A DNA stretch of 64,000 nucleotides from Enterocloster clostridioformis (GTDB lineage Bacteria; Bacillota; Clostridia; Lachnospirales; Lachnospiraceae), in the NCBI RefSeq assembly GCF_020297485.1, contig NZ_JAIWZC010000001.1, positions 4,092,001 to 4,156,000 on the forward strand, in the 5' to 3' direction. Of this stretch, positions 26,086 through 34,607 are shown piece by piece. A program made the translations under genes and the position numbers. The notes beneath the pieces were generated by a model, which saw only the letters and a list, made by a program, of their open reading frames with translations, had not been told where the DNA came from and searched no databases. Within the stretch, counting starts at the first letter, position 1. Each line of letters begins with the position of its first letter.

Positions 26086-27081
26086 ATGTTTAATTTTGAT
26101 GAGGCAAAGGTTCTGCAGGAGCACAAAAACGGACTCGGCATTGTGGGAGCAACAGAGAAAGCAGTAGATGAGGTAGTGAGGAGAGGATATAAAAATATTT
26201 TCTACATCGGAATTGGGGGAACCGTGCTTTATGCCAACCAGATGGCCCACATAGTAAGGGAAGAAGGTTCTACCATTCCGCTGTTCATCGAAAACGCAGC
26301 GGACTTCTGTGTGGTGGACAATCCCCATTTTTCCAAAGATTCGGTGGTAGTCATTGAGAGTATTTCCGGTGATACGAAGGAAGTGGTGGCTGCGGTGGAT
26401 AAGACCCATGAAATCGGAGCAACGGTTATAGGGTATGTGGAGAAGGAAGGCAGTCCGCTCTATGAAAAATCAGATTATCTCATAACCACCACAGGCGGCG
26501 GATACTATTTCTGGTACACCGTGACCCTGCGCTTCATGTATCATGCAGGCCAGTTCCCACGGTACGGGAAGTTTTTTGAGGAGCTTAAGAATATGCCTGA
26601 AAATGTGGTGGAGATTTATAAGAAGGCAGATGTCAAAGCGGCGGAATACGCGAAAGCATATCAGGATGAACCTATTCAGTATCTGGTTGGTTCCGGCAAT
26701 CTGGAGGACTGGGCTGTCTGCTATGGTATGTGTATCATGGAAGAGATGCAGTGGATGCGTACAAGACCCATATCGGCCTCTAATTTCTTCCACGGGACAT
26801 TGGAGGTTATTGACAAGGATACCTCTGTAATTTTAATCAAGGGTGAGGATAAGACACGTCCGCTTATGGACAGGGTGGAAAATTTTGTCCACAAGATCAG
26901 CGCTAAGGTGACTGTGTTTGACAGCAAGGATTTTGAGCTTAAGGGGATTAGCGATGAGTTCAGGGGAATGCTCTGCCCAATCATCATGCGTTCTGCCTTC
27001 CAGAGGGTATCCACCCATCTGGAGCATAACAGACGGCATCCTTTGGCCATCAGGAGATATTATAGGAGACTGGATTACTAA
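26086..27081 (+). CDS. SIS-domain sugar isomerase/deglycase, FrlB-like (copy 1)
   Basis: 331 aa with two SIS domains. FYIGIGGTVLYANQMAHIV and VVIESISGDTKEVVAAVDK form the first phosphosugar site, and ASNFFHGTLEVIDKD with EEMQWMR the second; the C-terminus LEHNRRHPLAIRRYYRRLDY is typical of fructosamine-6-phosphate deglycases (FrlB/GfrF). These enzymes split a 6-phosphorylated Amadori compound to glucose 6-phosphate and an amine. It is followed by a UTRA GntR regulator. Which Amadori compound is used (fructoselysine, glucoselysine, other) is not determined. Confidence 0.85.
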   Translation: MFNFDEAKVLQEHKNGLGIVGATEKAVDEVVRRGYKNIFYIGIGGTVLYANQMAHIVREEGSTIPLFIENAADFCVVDNPHFSKDSVVVIESISGDTKEVVAAVDKTHEIGATVIGYVEKEGSPLYEKSDYLITTTGGGYYFWYTVTLRFMYHAGQFPRYGKFFEELKNMPENVVEIYKKADVKAAEYAKAYQDEPIQYLVGSGNLEDWAVCYGMCIMEEMQWMRTRPISASNFFHGTLEVIDKDTSVILIKGEDKTRPLMDRVENFVHKISAKVTVFDSKDFELKGISDEFRGMLCPIIMRSAFQRVSTHLEHNRRHPLAIRRYYRRLDY

Positions 27082-27253
27082 ACATACCAGGTCCTTCGGA
27101 AAGCATGCCGGCAGTTCCAAAGATGCATTGAAATCAAGGAGAAAAGGGATGTTTGAAACGGTTGCGCGAATACTTTCCCAATGGTATACTTAAGCTATGT
27201 ATGGTCATGTATCGTATAATAATGATACAGACATAATCAATGGAGGCGGAATC

Positions 27254-27976
27254 ATGGGAAAACTGAACAAGGAATCAAGCGTCCCTTTGTATCAGCAGCT
27301 GATGGAGGTAATCCAGAATCAGATACTCAACGGAGAATTAAAAGAAAATGACAGGATACCTACTGAGATAGAGCTGAGCAGGGAGTATGACGTCAGCAGG
27401 ATAACAGTGCGTAAAGCCGTGGAATTATTGGTGGAGGAGGAGATACTGGTAAAGCGCCAGGGCATAGGAACCTTTGTGTCGCAGAAAAAGCTTTGCCGCA
27501 ATATCAATGGTTTCATGGGATTTACTCAGAGCTGTCTGGCGGAGGGAAACACGGCCGGGGCACAGTTGGTGTCTGCGGAACTGGCAGAGGCCACCATGGT
27601 GGACGCAGAGGAACTGAAGATTCAGGAGCATGAGAAAATCATTAGGATTGTGCGGGTGCGAACCTGTGACGGGATTCCCGTTATGCTGGAGGAAAATCAT
27701 TTTCCGGCCCGTTTCGCATACCTTTTGGGCCATGATCTCACAGGATCCCTCTATCAGATATTGGCGGAGAATGGGACAATTATGGAGAATGGCATTAAGA
27801 GGATTGGAATATGCCAGGCCAATGAGATTGAACACAAGTATTTGGGCGTGGATCTTGACAAACCCCTGCTCTATGTGAAGGATGTCAGCTATGATCGGGA
27901 GGGAAATCCTGTCCACAACTGTAAAAGTGTGATTAATCCGGACCGCTATAAAATGACGGTCATGGTTAATGCTTGA
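27254..27976 (+). CDS. GntR-family regulator, HutC/UTRA type (FrlR-like)
   Basis: 240 aa. The winged helix spans about residues 8-75: SVPLYQQLMEVIQNQILNGE, IPTEIELSREYDVSRITVRK, GIGTFVSQ. A UTRA ligand domain follows (IIRIVRVRTCDGIPVMLEEN, LLYVKDVSYDREGNPVHNCK). The start at 27254 has GGAGGCGGAATC before it; a longer in-frame start lacks this. FrlR-type regulators sense fructosamine 6-phosphates. It is the obvious candidate to bind the AYATRACGTYATRT sites found around the locus (inference). Confidence 0.88.
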   Translation: MGKLNKESSVPLYQQLMEVIQNQILNGELKENDRIPTEIELSREYDVSRITVRKAVELLVEEEILVKRQGIGTFVSQKKLCRNINGFMGFTQSCLAEGNTAGAQLVSAELAEATMVDAEELKIQEHEKIIRIVRVRTCDGIPVMLEENHFPARFAYLLGHDLTGSLYQILAENGTIMENGIKRIGICQANEIEHKYLGVDLDKPLLYVKDVSYDREGNPVHNCKSVINPDRYKMTVMVNA

Positions 27977-27993
27977 GAAAAGGCGGACAGAGA

Positions 27994-28284
27994 GTGATAA
28001 CAATCAGTAAATCCCAGGTGACGGTAATGAATATCCAATATGGCTATTATCCACTGGAGAAATTCTTAGATGACGCTGCCAGGGCTGGCGTAGAGCATGT
28101 GGAGCTGTGGAGAGCAGCTCCACATTTTCATTTGGAAGATATGACGTACACAGATGTGTGCCGTGTCAGGAAACAGATTGAGGAAAGGGGCCTGTCCCTG
28201 GAGATAACAGATGGAAGATACAGAGTGGACCCTACATTCTCTGTTTTACAAAGTGTTAAGAGGTTATATGACGTGTTGATTTGA
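27994..28284 (+). pseudogene. FrlC-like sugar epimerase remnant, internally deleted
   Basis: A 96-codon frame from a GTG start. Residues 1-60 look like the N-terminus of a TIM-barrel xylose-isomerase-like epimerase (GYYPLEKFLDDAARAGVEHV, ELWRAAPHFHLED, VRKQIEERGLSLE). The last 25 residues (DGRYRVDPTFSVLQSVKRLY) look like the C-terminal helix of the same family. The middle 180 or so residues, with all metal ligands, are absent, so an in-frame internal deletion is inferred. FrlC normally converts psicoselysine to fructoselysine. A terminator follows. Confidence 0.65.
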
Positions 28285-28315
28285 TGTAAACAGCGAGCGG
28301 CAAATATACTAATAA

Positions 28316-28356
28316 AGCGGATTCCCTGCGTATAGGCAACTGGAATTCGCTTTTTT
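28316..28356 (+). terminator. Terminator after the frlC remnant
   Basis: GCGGATTCC and GGAATTCGC pair with one mismatch around a 16-base loop; six T follow. It separates the regulator unit from the kinase-ABC operon. Confidence 0.75.
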
Positions 28357-28429
28357 GGCAAAAGGCACAAAAACGGCATGAGATAGATGTGAAAATTATA
28401 CGAAAATCAGATTGCGGCCACATTTTATG

Positions 28430-28458
28430 TTTACAAAATATACATAACGTCATATAAT
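28430..28458 (+). promoter_or_regulatory. Promoter and operator (site 2) of the kinase-ABC operon
   Basis: TTTACA, 17-bp spacer and TATAAT. The palindrome ACATAACGTCATAT (28442-28455) fills the spacer end and enters the -10 box. The same register is seen at the divergent SIS gene promoter (35630-35658), which supports repression by one regulator. Confidence 0.8.
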
Positions 28459-28500
28459 GATTACATGATAATTAAAACACATTGACAAAGAGGTGAGGAC

Positions 28501-29400
28501 ATGTTAAGAGTACTGGGATTGGGCGATAACGTGGTGGATAAGTATATGCATATCCGTACCATGTACCCCGGCGGAAACGCATTGAATTTTGCAGTCTATG
28601 CAAAGATGTTCGGAATTGAAGCCGGCTATCTGGGAGTGTTCGGAGATGATGAGGCTGCCGCCCATGTATATGATACGATCCGTGGTCTTGGGCTGGATCT
28701 CTCCCACTGCCGTTTTTATCCGGGAGAGAACGGATACGCTAAGGTGCGTCTGGACGACGGGGACCGGGTGTTCATCGGCTCCAACAAAGGCGGGGTATCA
28801 AAGGAACATCCTCTGGAGCTGACTGGAATGGACAGGGCTTATATAGCCGGCTATGACATTGTACATACCAGTATCTTCAGTTATGTGGAAGATGAACTTC
28901 CGTTAATCCGTCAGGCATCATCCTTTGTATCCATGGATTTTTCGGACAGTGCAGACAAGGAGTATTTGAGACAATGCGCGCCATATATTGACTGTGCCAG
29001 TATCTCCTGCGGCGATATGCCCAGAAATGAGATTGAGAAAAAGATGGCTCTGATTCGGAAATTCGGATGCAGACATATTGTTATTGCTACCAGGGGGTCC
29101 AAGGGAGCGCTGGTAATGGTAGACGGGCGTCTCTACGAACAGTCCCCATGTTTGGTAGAGGCGGTGGATACCATGGGAGCGGGAGATTCCTTCATTACCT
29201 GTTTCCTGATAAATTATGTGGATGCCATGAAGGACTCCAGGGACTTCCCGGCAGCATCGGGAGCCAGAGGAACAGTGACAGCTGCAGACTATCAGGATTT
29301 GGCAGTCAGAACCAGTCTGTACCGCGCAGCCGTTTACTCGGCAGGCAACTGCCAGAAGGATGGATCATTCGGATTTGGCAAAGTGTTTCAGGATGAGTAA
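28501..29400 (+). CDS. PfkB-family sugar kinase, fructosamine kinase FrlD-like
   Basis: 299 aa. GLGDNVVDKYMHIRTMYPGG with the GGNALNFAVYA block is the N-terminal signature shared with FrlD, and VDTMGAGDSFITCFLINYV near residue 222 is the PfkB motif with the catalytic aspartate. FrlD phosphorylates fructoselysine at O-6. It heads the operon with the ABC importer, giving import and phosphorylation, followed by cleavage by the SIS deglycases. Confidence 0.87.
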   Translation: MLRVLGLGDNVVDKYMHIRTMYPGGNALNFAVYAKMFGIEAGYLGVFGDDEAAAHVYDTIRGLGLDLSHCRFYPGENGYAKVRLDDGDRVFIGSNKGGVSKEHPLELTGMDRAYIAGYDIVHTSIFSYVEDELPLIRQASSFVSMDFSDSADKEYLRQCAPYIDCASISCGDMPRNEIEKKMALIRKFGCRHIVIATRGSKGALVMVDGRLYEQSPCLVEAVDTMGAGDSFITCFLINYVDAMKDSRDFPAASGARGTVTAADYQDLAVRTSLYRAAVYSAGNCQKDGSFGFGKVFQDE

Positions 29401-29444
29401 AGCATTATACAAAAAGTATTATGAAGAGGCGAAAGGAGTTTATT

Positions 29445-30824
29445 ATGAGAAAGTTTGTTAAGAAAGCGGCGGCTGCCCTGTTGGCAGGAACCATGGCAAT
29501 GTCACTTACAGCTTGTGCGGGATTTACCCCCAGCGGCGGTGACAGCAAGAAGGACGCGCCGGCTTCGTCGGAGGCAGGAGCTGACACAGGTGTTGCTCAG
29601 GCTGCTCAGACACCAGGAGAGAGAAAAACCATAAAGTTTTTCCACAGGTTTCCTGATGAGCCGTTCAATGGCTTTATCGAAAGCAAGATTGCTGAGTATG
29701 CGGAGGCGCGTCCCGATATCGACATCGTAGTTGAGAGTGCCCAGAATGATCCATACAAAGAAAAAATTAAGGTAGTGGTTGGCGGTAATGATGCTCCTGA
29801 TATTTTCTTTAGCTGGTGCGGCGAGTTTTCGGAACGGTTTTTAAGAGAAAACCTGATTATGGATCTTACCCCGTACCTTGAAGCAGATAAGGAGTGGAAG
29901 GATTCTCTCATGGAGTCCCAGCTGGTAAACTATACGAAGGACGGTGTTACATACGGTATTCCATTCAGACTTGACTGCAAGCTTTTCTTCTACAATACAC
30001 AAATATTTGAACAGAACGGCCTGAAGGCACCGGCTACATGGAATGAGCTCATTGAAGTGTGTGATAAGCTGAAAGCGGCCGGTATCACTCCCATATCTTA
30101 TGGAAACCAGGAAAAGTGGCCGGCAGCGCACTATATTGGCAGCTTGAACCAGATGCTTGTAAGCGATGAGGTGAGAGAGAAAGATTTTGATCCTGCCCAG
30201 GGAGAGTTCACCGATCCTGGTTATGAAGAAGCATTAAAATGCTATCAGCAGCTGATTCCTTATTGCAACGATGCAGTGAATGGTACAGCAGCAGACATGG
30301 CCAGAACCAATTTTGCAATGGGCAAGTCAGCAATGTACTATGCAGAACTCATTGAGATTCCATATATTACAGACCTGAACGCCGACCTGGATTACGGTAT
30401 GTTCAAATTTCCTGTAGTGGAAGGTCCAGGCAATCCTGATATATTAACCGGCGTTCCGGAAGGATTTGTGGTTTCGTCCAAAACACAGTATCCGGACGAA
30501 TGTATCGAGTTCCTGAAATGGTTCTTGGGACCGGAAGTAGGCAGGGAGCAGGCACAGACCATCGGCTGGTTCAACGCATCAAAAAATGTGACAGAAGGAG
30601 TCAATGATACGAAACTGCTGGACGGCTATAAGGTTGTAAATGAAGCCAAAATCATGGGACCATGGTTTGACAACGCTCTTTATTCAACAACATGTGATGA
30701 ATATCTCACAGCAGCTTCCGACCTTACAAATGGAGATATTACACCTGCGGAGGCAATGGCAAGAGTACAGAAAGTCGCTAAAGAAGCCCAGAGTCTTGTA
30801 TCCGGGCAGACCAAGTCAGAGTAA
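29445..30824 (+). CDS. ABC sugar transporter, solute-binding lipoprotein
   Basis: 459 aa, family 1 extracellular binding protein. The signal peptide MRKFVKKAAAALLAGTMAMS ends in the lipobox LTAC, so the mature protein is a membrane-anchored lipoprotein. An S/G/D-rich linker follows, then the binding fold (IKFFHRFPDEPFNGFIESKI, APDIFFSWCGEFSERFL, IPFRLDCKLFFYNTQIFEQN). The start at 29445 follows GAAAGGAGTTTATT. The operon partners suggest that fructosamines or similar amino sugars are the ligand. Confidence 0.92.
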   Translation: MRKFVKKAAAALLAGTMAMSLTACAGFTPSGGDSKKDAPASSEAGADTGVAQAAQTPGERKTIKFFHRFPDEPFNGFIESKIAEYAEARPDIDIVVESAQNDPYKEKIKVVVGGNDAPDIFFSWCGEFSERFLRENLIMDLTPYLEADKEWKDSLMESQLVNYTKDGVTYGIPFRLDCKLFFYNTQIFEQNGLKAPATWNELIEVCDKLKAAGITPISYGNQEKWPAAHYIGSLNQMLVSDEVREKDFDPAQGEFTDPGYEEALKCYQQLIPYCNDAVNGTAADMARTNFAMGKSAMYYAELIEIPYITDLNADLDYGMFKFPVVEGPGNPDILTGVPEGFVVSSKTQYPDECIEFLKWFLGPEVGREQAQTIGWFNASKNVTEGVNDTKLLDGYKVVNEAKIMGPWFDNALYSTTCDEYLTAASDLTNGDITPAEAMARVQKVAKEAQSLVSGQTKSE

Positions 30825-30879
30825 TCTATAGGGGGATGTGGAAACATCCCCCTGCAACATAAGAAAGTAGGTAAAAGCT

Positions 30880-31755
30880 ATGAGAACGAAGAAATTCACT
30901 CCATATTTGTATATGATTCCCGGTCTTATTATGGTACTTGTATTTGTATACATACCGGTCATAACGAATATTGTATACAGCTTTTTCAGCTTGTCATCCT
31001 ACTCATCTTCGGCAAAATTTGTGGGTATCAGTAATTACATCCGTTTTTTTACTAAGGATACCCTCCCTATCATGCTGAAGAACAACGGACTGTACTGTAT
31101 TATTTCCCTCGTCGTTCAGGTGGGTTTCGGAACATTGCTTGCGCTTCTTCTTGAGAGTAAGGCTACAGGACGGTTCCGTAATGTGTACAGGAATATATAT
31201 TATATACCGGCCCTGATTTCACTGACAGCAGTAGGTATTCTGTTTACCTTCATATATCAGCCGGACCTGGGCATGCTGAACTCATTTTTGAGAGCTATAG
31301 GACACGGGGATATGGCTCGTTCATGGCTGGGGGATTCCAAGATTGCCATATACTGTATCATAGCCATGAGTCAGTGGCAGTTTACCGGATATATCACTCT
31401 TCTCATGGTAGTGGCCATACAGAATGTGCCCAATGATTATATTGAGGCAGCGTCTATTGATGGCGCGGGGCCTGTAAAACGCGCGCTCCATATCGTACTG
31501 CCTCTTGCAAAGGAGCAGCTTCTGGTATGCTCAGTCATTACGGTAATTGGAGCGTTCAAGTTGTTTACCGAGGTATATTCCACCACGGGAGGAGGGCCAG
31601 GAAACAGTACGCAGGTATTGGGGGTGTTCCTTTATCAGAACGCATTCCTTCACGACGACTTGGGAATGGCGGCTGTAACCGGTGTATTTATATTTATGAT
31701 AACCATGGTGCTGTCACTGATTCAGATGAAGATCACCAGGTCTGGCGAAGTGTAG
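30880..31755 (+). CDS. ABC sugar transporter permease 1 (MalF-like)
   Basis: 291 aa with six membrane segments beginning PYLYMIPGLIMVLVFVYIPV. The EAA loop reads DYIEAASIDGAGPVKRALHI before VLPLAKEQL, where the ATPase docks. It pairs with the next gene. No ATPase gene is in the window, so the importer must borrow a shared MsmK-type ATPase. Confidence 0.92.
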   Translation: MRTKKFTPYLYMIPGLIMVLVFVYIPVITNIVYSFFSLSSYSSSAKFVGISNYIRFFTKDTLPIMLKNNGLYCIISLVVQVGFGTLLALLLESKATGRFRNVYRNIYYIPALISLTAVGILFTFIYQPDLGMLNSFLRAIGHGDMARSWLGDSKIAIYCIIAMSQWQFTGYITLLMVVAIQNVPNDYIEAASIDGAGPVKRALHIVLPLAKEQLLVCSVITVIGAFKLFTEVYSTTGGGPGNSTQVLGVFLYQNAFLHDDLGMAAVTGVFIFMITMVLSLIQMKITRSGEV

Positions 31756-31768
31756 AAAGGAGCGGCAT

Positions 31769-32593
31769 ATGAAGAAACGAACAGCAGTAACCGTACTTTT
31801 GAATATATTCTTCATACTGTTGGTGCTTGTGATTATACTGCCGGCAGCCTGGCTGATTATGAATTCGCTGAAGACCAATGTGGAACTGTTTACCGATTCT
31901 CTGGCGCTGCCTGCGAAGGTACAGTTTGCCAACTATATATCGGCATGGAATAAAGGACTTTACAAGTACTTTGGAAATTCTGTCATTGTAAGCTCCATTT
32001 CCCTTATATCCATTCTGTTTCTAAGCTCCCTGCTGGCCTATGGCATAACCAGATTCAACAGCAGATTCGGAAATCTGATATTCCTGATTACATTAGGGGG
32101 CATGGCCCTCTCGGAGCAGGTGGCACTGGTTCCTCTGTATAAGATACTTCAGGCCGCACACCTGTATAATACGTATTGGGCGGTTATCCTGCCGTATGTG
32201 GCATTCAGGATACCATTTACTGTATTTCTGATGCGTGCTTATTTTATGTGTATACCAAAGGAACTGGAGGAAGCGGCAGTCATTGACGGCTACAACAGCT
32301 TTCAGATATTCAGAAAAATTATAGTCCCTATCAGCAAGCCGATTTTTGCATCCTGCGCCATTGTGAACCTGAATTTCGTGTGGAACGAGTTTCTGTTTGC
32401 CAATGTGTTCCTGGAGAGTAAGAGTATTATGACCATTCCTATCGGTTTGATGACGTTTAAAGGCGATATGAGATCAGATTATGTGGTAATGCTTGCAGGC
32501 ATCACCATTGCATCCCTTCCAATGATCATACTGTATCTATGTATGCAGAAACAGTTTGTGCGAGGTCTTACCTCTGGTGCGGTTAAGGGCTAG
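31769..32593 (+). CDS. ABC sugar transporter permease 2 (MalG-like)
   Basis: 274 aa, six membrane segments starting TAVTVLLNIFFILLVLVIIL. The EAA loop reads ELEEAAVIDGYNSFQIFRKI followed by IVPISKP. It starts 13 bp after permease 1 with AAAGGAG before the ATG. It is the last gene of the operon; a terminator with a group II intron behind it follows. Confidence 0.92.
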   Translation: MKKRTAVTVLLNIFFILLVLVIILPAAWLIMNSLKTNVELFTDSLALPAKVQFANYISAWNKGLYKYFGNSVIVSSISLISILFLSSLLAYGITRFNSRFGNLIFLITLGGMALSEQVALVPLYKILQAAHLYNTYWAVILPYVAFRIPFTVFLMRAYFMCIPKELEEAAVIDGYNSFQIFRKIIVPISKPIFASCAIVNLNFVWNEFLFANVFLESKSIMTIPIGLMTFKGDMRSDYVVMLAGITIASLPMIILYLCMQKQFVRGLTSGAVKG

Positions 32594-32671
32594 ATAATGG
32601 CCCTTTGACTATCTCATTGGTTCCGTTTTGGAAATGACAGTCATATAGACATAGTCCTACCTCCATAAGAA

Positions 32672-32709
32672 GGGCCTCCGGCAAAGCATCAGCTGACGGA
32701 AGCCCTTTT
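32672..32709 (+). terminator. Terminator of the ABC operon, group II intron target
   Basis: GGGCCTCCG and CGGAAGCCC pair around a 16-base loop and lead into TTTT. The intron begins two bases further on. Class C introns are known to use such terminators as insertion sites. Confidence 0.88.
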
Positions 32710-32711
32710 AG

Positions 32712-34596
32712 GTGCGCCCGGCGGGCGCACGTTCTAACGGGTGAAAGTCCCTGACCCGCCCGGCAGTGGGAAGGGTGCAGCCAATGGCAAGGGCGTCATC
32801 GTGAGGTGGGGTCTGAAGGAAGCCGGAGGCAAACCACTGGCCTGTAAAAGTTGTCCGGATAGGCTGTGAAGCGTGGATGAGGTTGCCTAACAAACTAAAG
32901 TCCAATAACTGCACGGAACGCCAGCAGTAAACGGGGCAGGTATAAGTGGGAAAGAACGTGTGAGTACCCGGGGAGGTCTCACGGACGTGAAAGTGGCGAT
33001 AAAACATTCGCAGTCACGGAGTAAAGCCTGCCGTGAGAAGTCAGCAGAGGTCATAGTACCGGGCGGTCGCAAACGCACCGGGAAGGACTGAACAGTAGGA
33101 GGTGTCGTTACCAAATGGAAACCGGACATGGAATTAAGTACAGACAACTTCATATTGAGGACTACCTGCGAGAGATACCTGCGGAACAGGGAAGGGAAAC
33201 AGGAGAGTACGCCCATGAAAGGATTACCGGGAACCCCGACACCAACACGGACTTTCGGACGGACAACCTGCTAGATACGATTCTTAGAAGCGACAATCTA
33301 AATGCCGCCTATAAGAAGGTCAAAACGAACAAAGGCGTTGGTGGGATTGACGGAATGCAGGTGGATGAACTTCTACCCTGCCTGAGAGAACACCAGTCCG
33401 AATTGGTCGAGCAGGTGAGGGAAGGCAAATACAAGCCAAACCCAGTCCGAAGGGTAGAAATACCCAAAGAGGAGAAAGGAAAAACAAGGAAACTGGGGAT
33501 ACCCACAGTGGTAGACAGGGTAATCCAACAGGCAATCGCACAGGAACTGACGCCCTTATATGAAGAACAGTTCTCTGACAACAGCATCGGATTCCGTCCC
33601 GGCAGAGGGGCGCATGACGCACTGGAAAGATGTAGGAAATATATCAACGAAGGATATGTCTACGTGGTCAGCATGGATTTACAATCCTACTTTGACACGG
33701 TGAACCACAGCAAGCTGATAGAGGTGCTGTCGAGGACGGTGAAGGACGGGAGGGTAATCTCGCTGATACACAAGTACCTGAAAGCCGGAGTAATGGAGGA
33801 CGGAGGATTTCACGCAACGACCGAGGGCGTGCCGCAGGGAGGCCCGCTAAGTCCCTTATGTGGAAATGTCATGCTGAATGAGTTGGACAAGGAACTGGAG
33901 CGCAGGGGACACAAGTATGTGAGGTATGCGGATGACTGCCTGATTCTGTGCAAAAGCAGGAAAAGCGCAGAGAGGACGATGGAAAACATTGTGCCATTCA
34001 TCACAGGAAAAGTGTTTCTGAAAGTCAATCTTCAGAAAACGACAGTGAGCCACGTCAGCAAGATAAAATACCTGGGCTACGGCTTTTACCGGCATAAAGG
34101 GAAATGCCGCATGAGGATACACCCGAAGTCGGTGGCAAAAATGAAGAACCGGATACGGGAGCTGACAACCAGAGGGAACAAATGGAGCAATCAGGAGAGG
34201 GAAGAAAAACGCCGAAGCTATGCAAGGGGATGGATTAACTATTATCGATATGCAGACATGAAAAGCCTGATGGAACAGACGGATGAGTGGCTGCGCCACA
34301 GAATCCGAGCGGTGTACTGGAAACAATGGAAGAAGGTACGCACAAGATATAAAATGTTGCGGGCGTTACATTTACCAGAGTGGAAGGTGCATGAGATGGC
34401 GAACTGCCGAAAGGGAGTGTGGAGAGCGGCGGGAATGCTCAACTCGGCACTCACCAAAAGAATCATAGTGGACAGACTTGGTTATCCCGATATGACTGCC
34501 CACTATCTGAAAGTCCGAGTAAACTATTGAACCGCGTAGTACCGAACGGTACGCTACGTGGTGTGGAAGGGGAGGTTAAAATCTCCCCTATCCGAT
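32712..34596 (+). mobile_element. Group II intron, bacterial class C
   Basis: About 1.88 kb. The 5' end GTGCGCCCGGC and the following GGGTGAAAGTCCCT and GAAGGAAGCCGG blocks match the domain I of class C introns such as that of Oceanobacillus iheyensis. The encoded maturase lies in domain IV. Domain V is at 34529-34573 (GAACCGCGTAG, TACCGAACGGTA) with the CGC catalytic triad, then a domain VI-like stem, and the 3' end is near CTATCCGAT at 34596. It sits between convergent operons, directly behind a terminator, and seems intact. Exact ends are within a few bases. Confidence 0.88.
33115..34530 (+). CDS. ltrA: Group II intron reverse transcriptase/maturase (class C)
   Basis: 471 aa. The RT domain has the family blocks IPTVVDRVIQQAI, IGFRPGRGAHDAL, VSMDLQSYFDTVNH, EGVPQGGPLSPL and the catalytic YADD (KYVRYADDCLIL). 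The maturase GIIM domain follows near residue 340-400 (RGWINYYRYADMKSLM, HRIRAVYWKQWKK). No H-N-H endonuclease domain is visible, as usual for class C, which inserts without it. It promotes splicing and retrohoming of the surrounding intron. Confidence 0.93.
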   Translation: METGHGIKYRQLHIEDYLREIPAEQGRETGEYAHERITGNPDTNTDFRTDNLLDTILRSDNLNAAYKKVKTNKGVGGIDGMQVDELLPCLREHQSELVEQVREGKYKPNPVRRVEIPKEEKGKTRKLGIPTVVDRVIQQAIAQELTPLYEEQFSDNSIGFRPGRGAHDALERCRKYINEGYVYVVSMDLQSYFDTVNHSKLIEVLSRTVKDGRVISLIHKYLKAGVMEDGGFHATTEGVPQGGPLSPLCGNVMLNELDKELERRGHKYVRYADDCLILCKSRKSAERTMENIVPFITGKVFLKVNLQKTTVSHVSKIKYLGYGFYRHKGKCRMRIHPKSVAKMKNRIRELTTRGNKWSNQEREEKRRSYARGWINYYRYADMKSLMEQTDEWLRHRIRAVYWKQWKKVRTRYKMLRALHLPEWKVHEMANCRKGVWRAAGMLNSALTKRIIVDRLGYPDMTAHYLKVRVNY

Positions 34597-34607
34597 GTGA
34601 AAGATAA

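Noticed and set aside
33115..34530. Retron, DGR or CRISPR-associated reverse transcriptase
   Set aside because: Maturase domain and surrounding domain I, V and VI sequences show a group II intron; no template/variable repeat, msr/msd or cas1 fusion is near.
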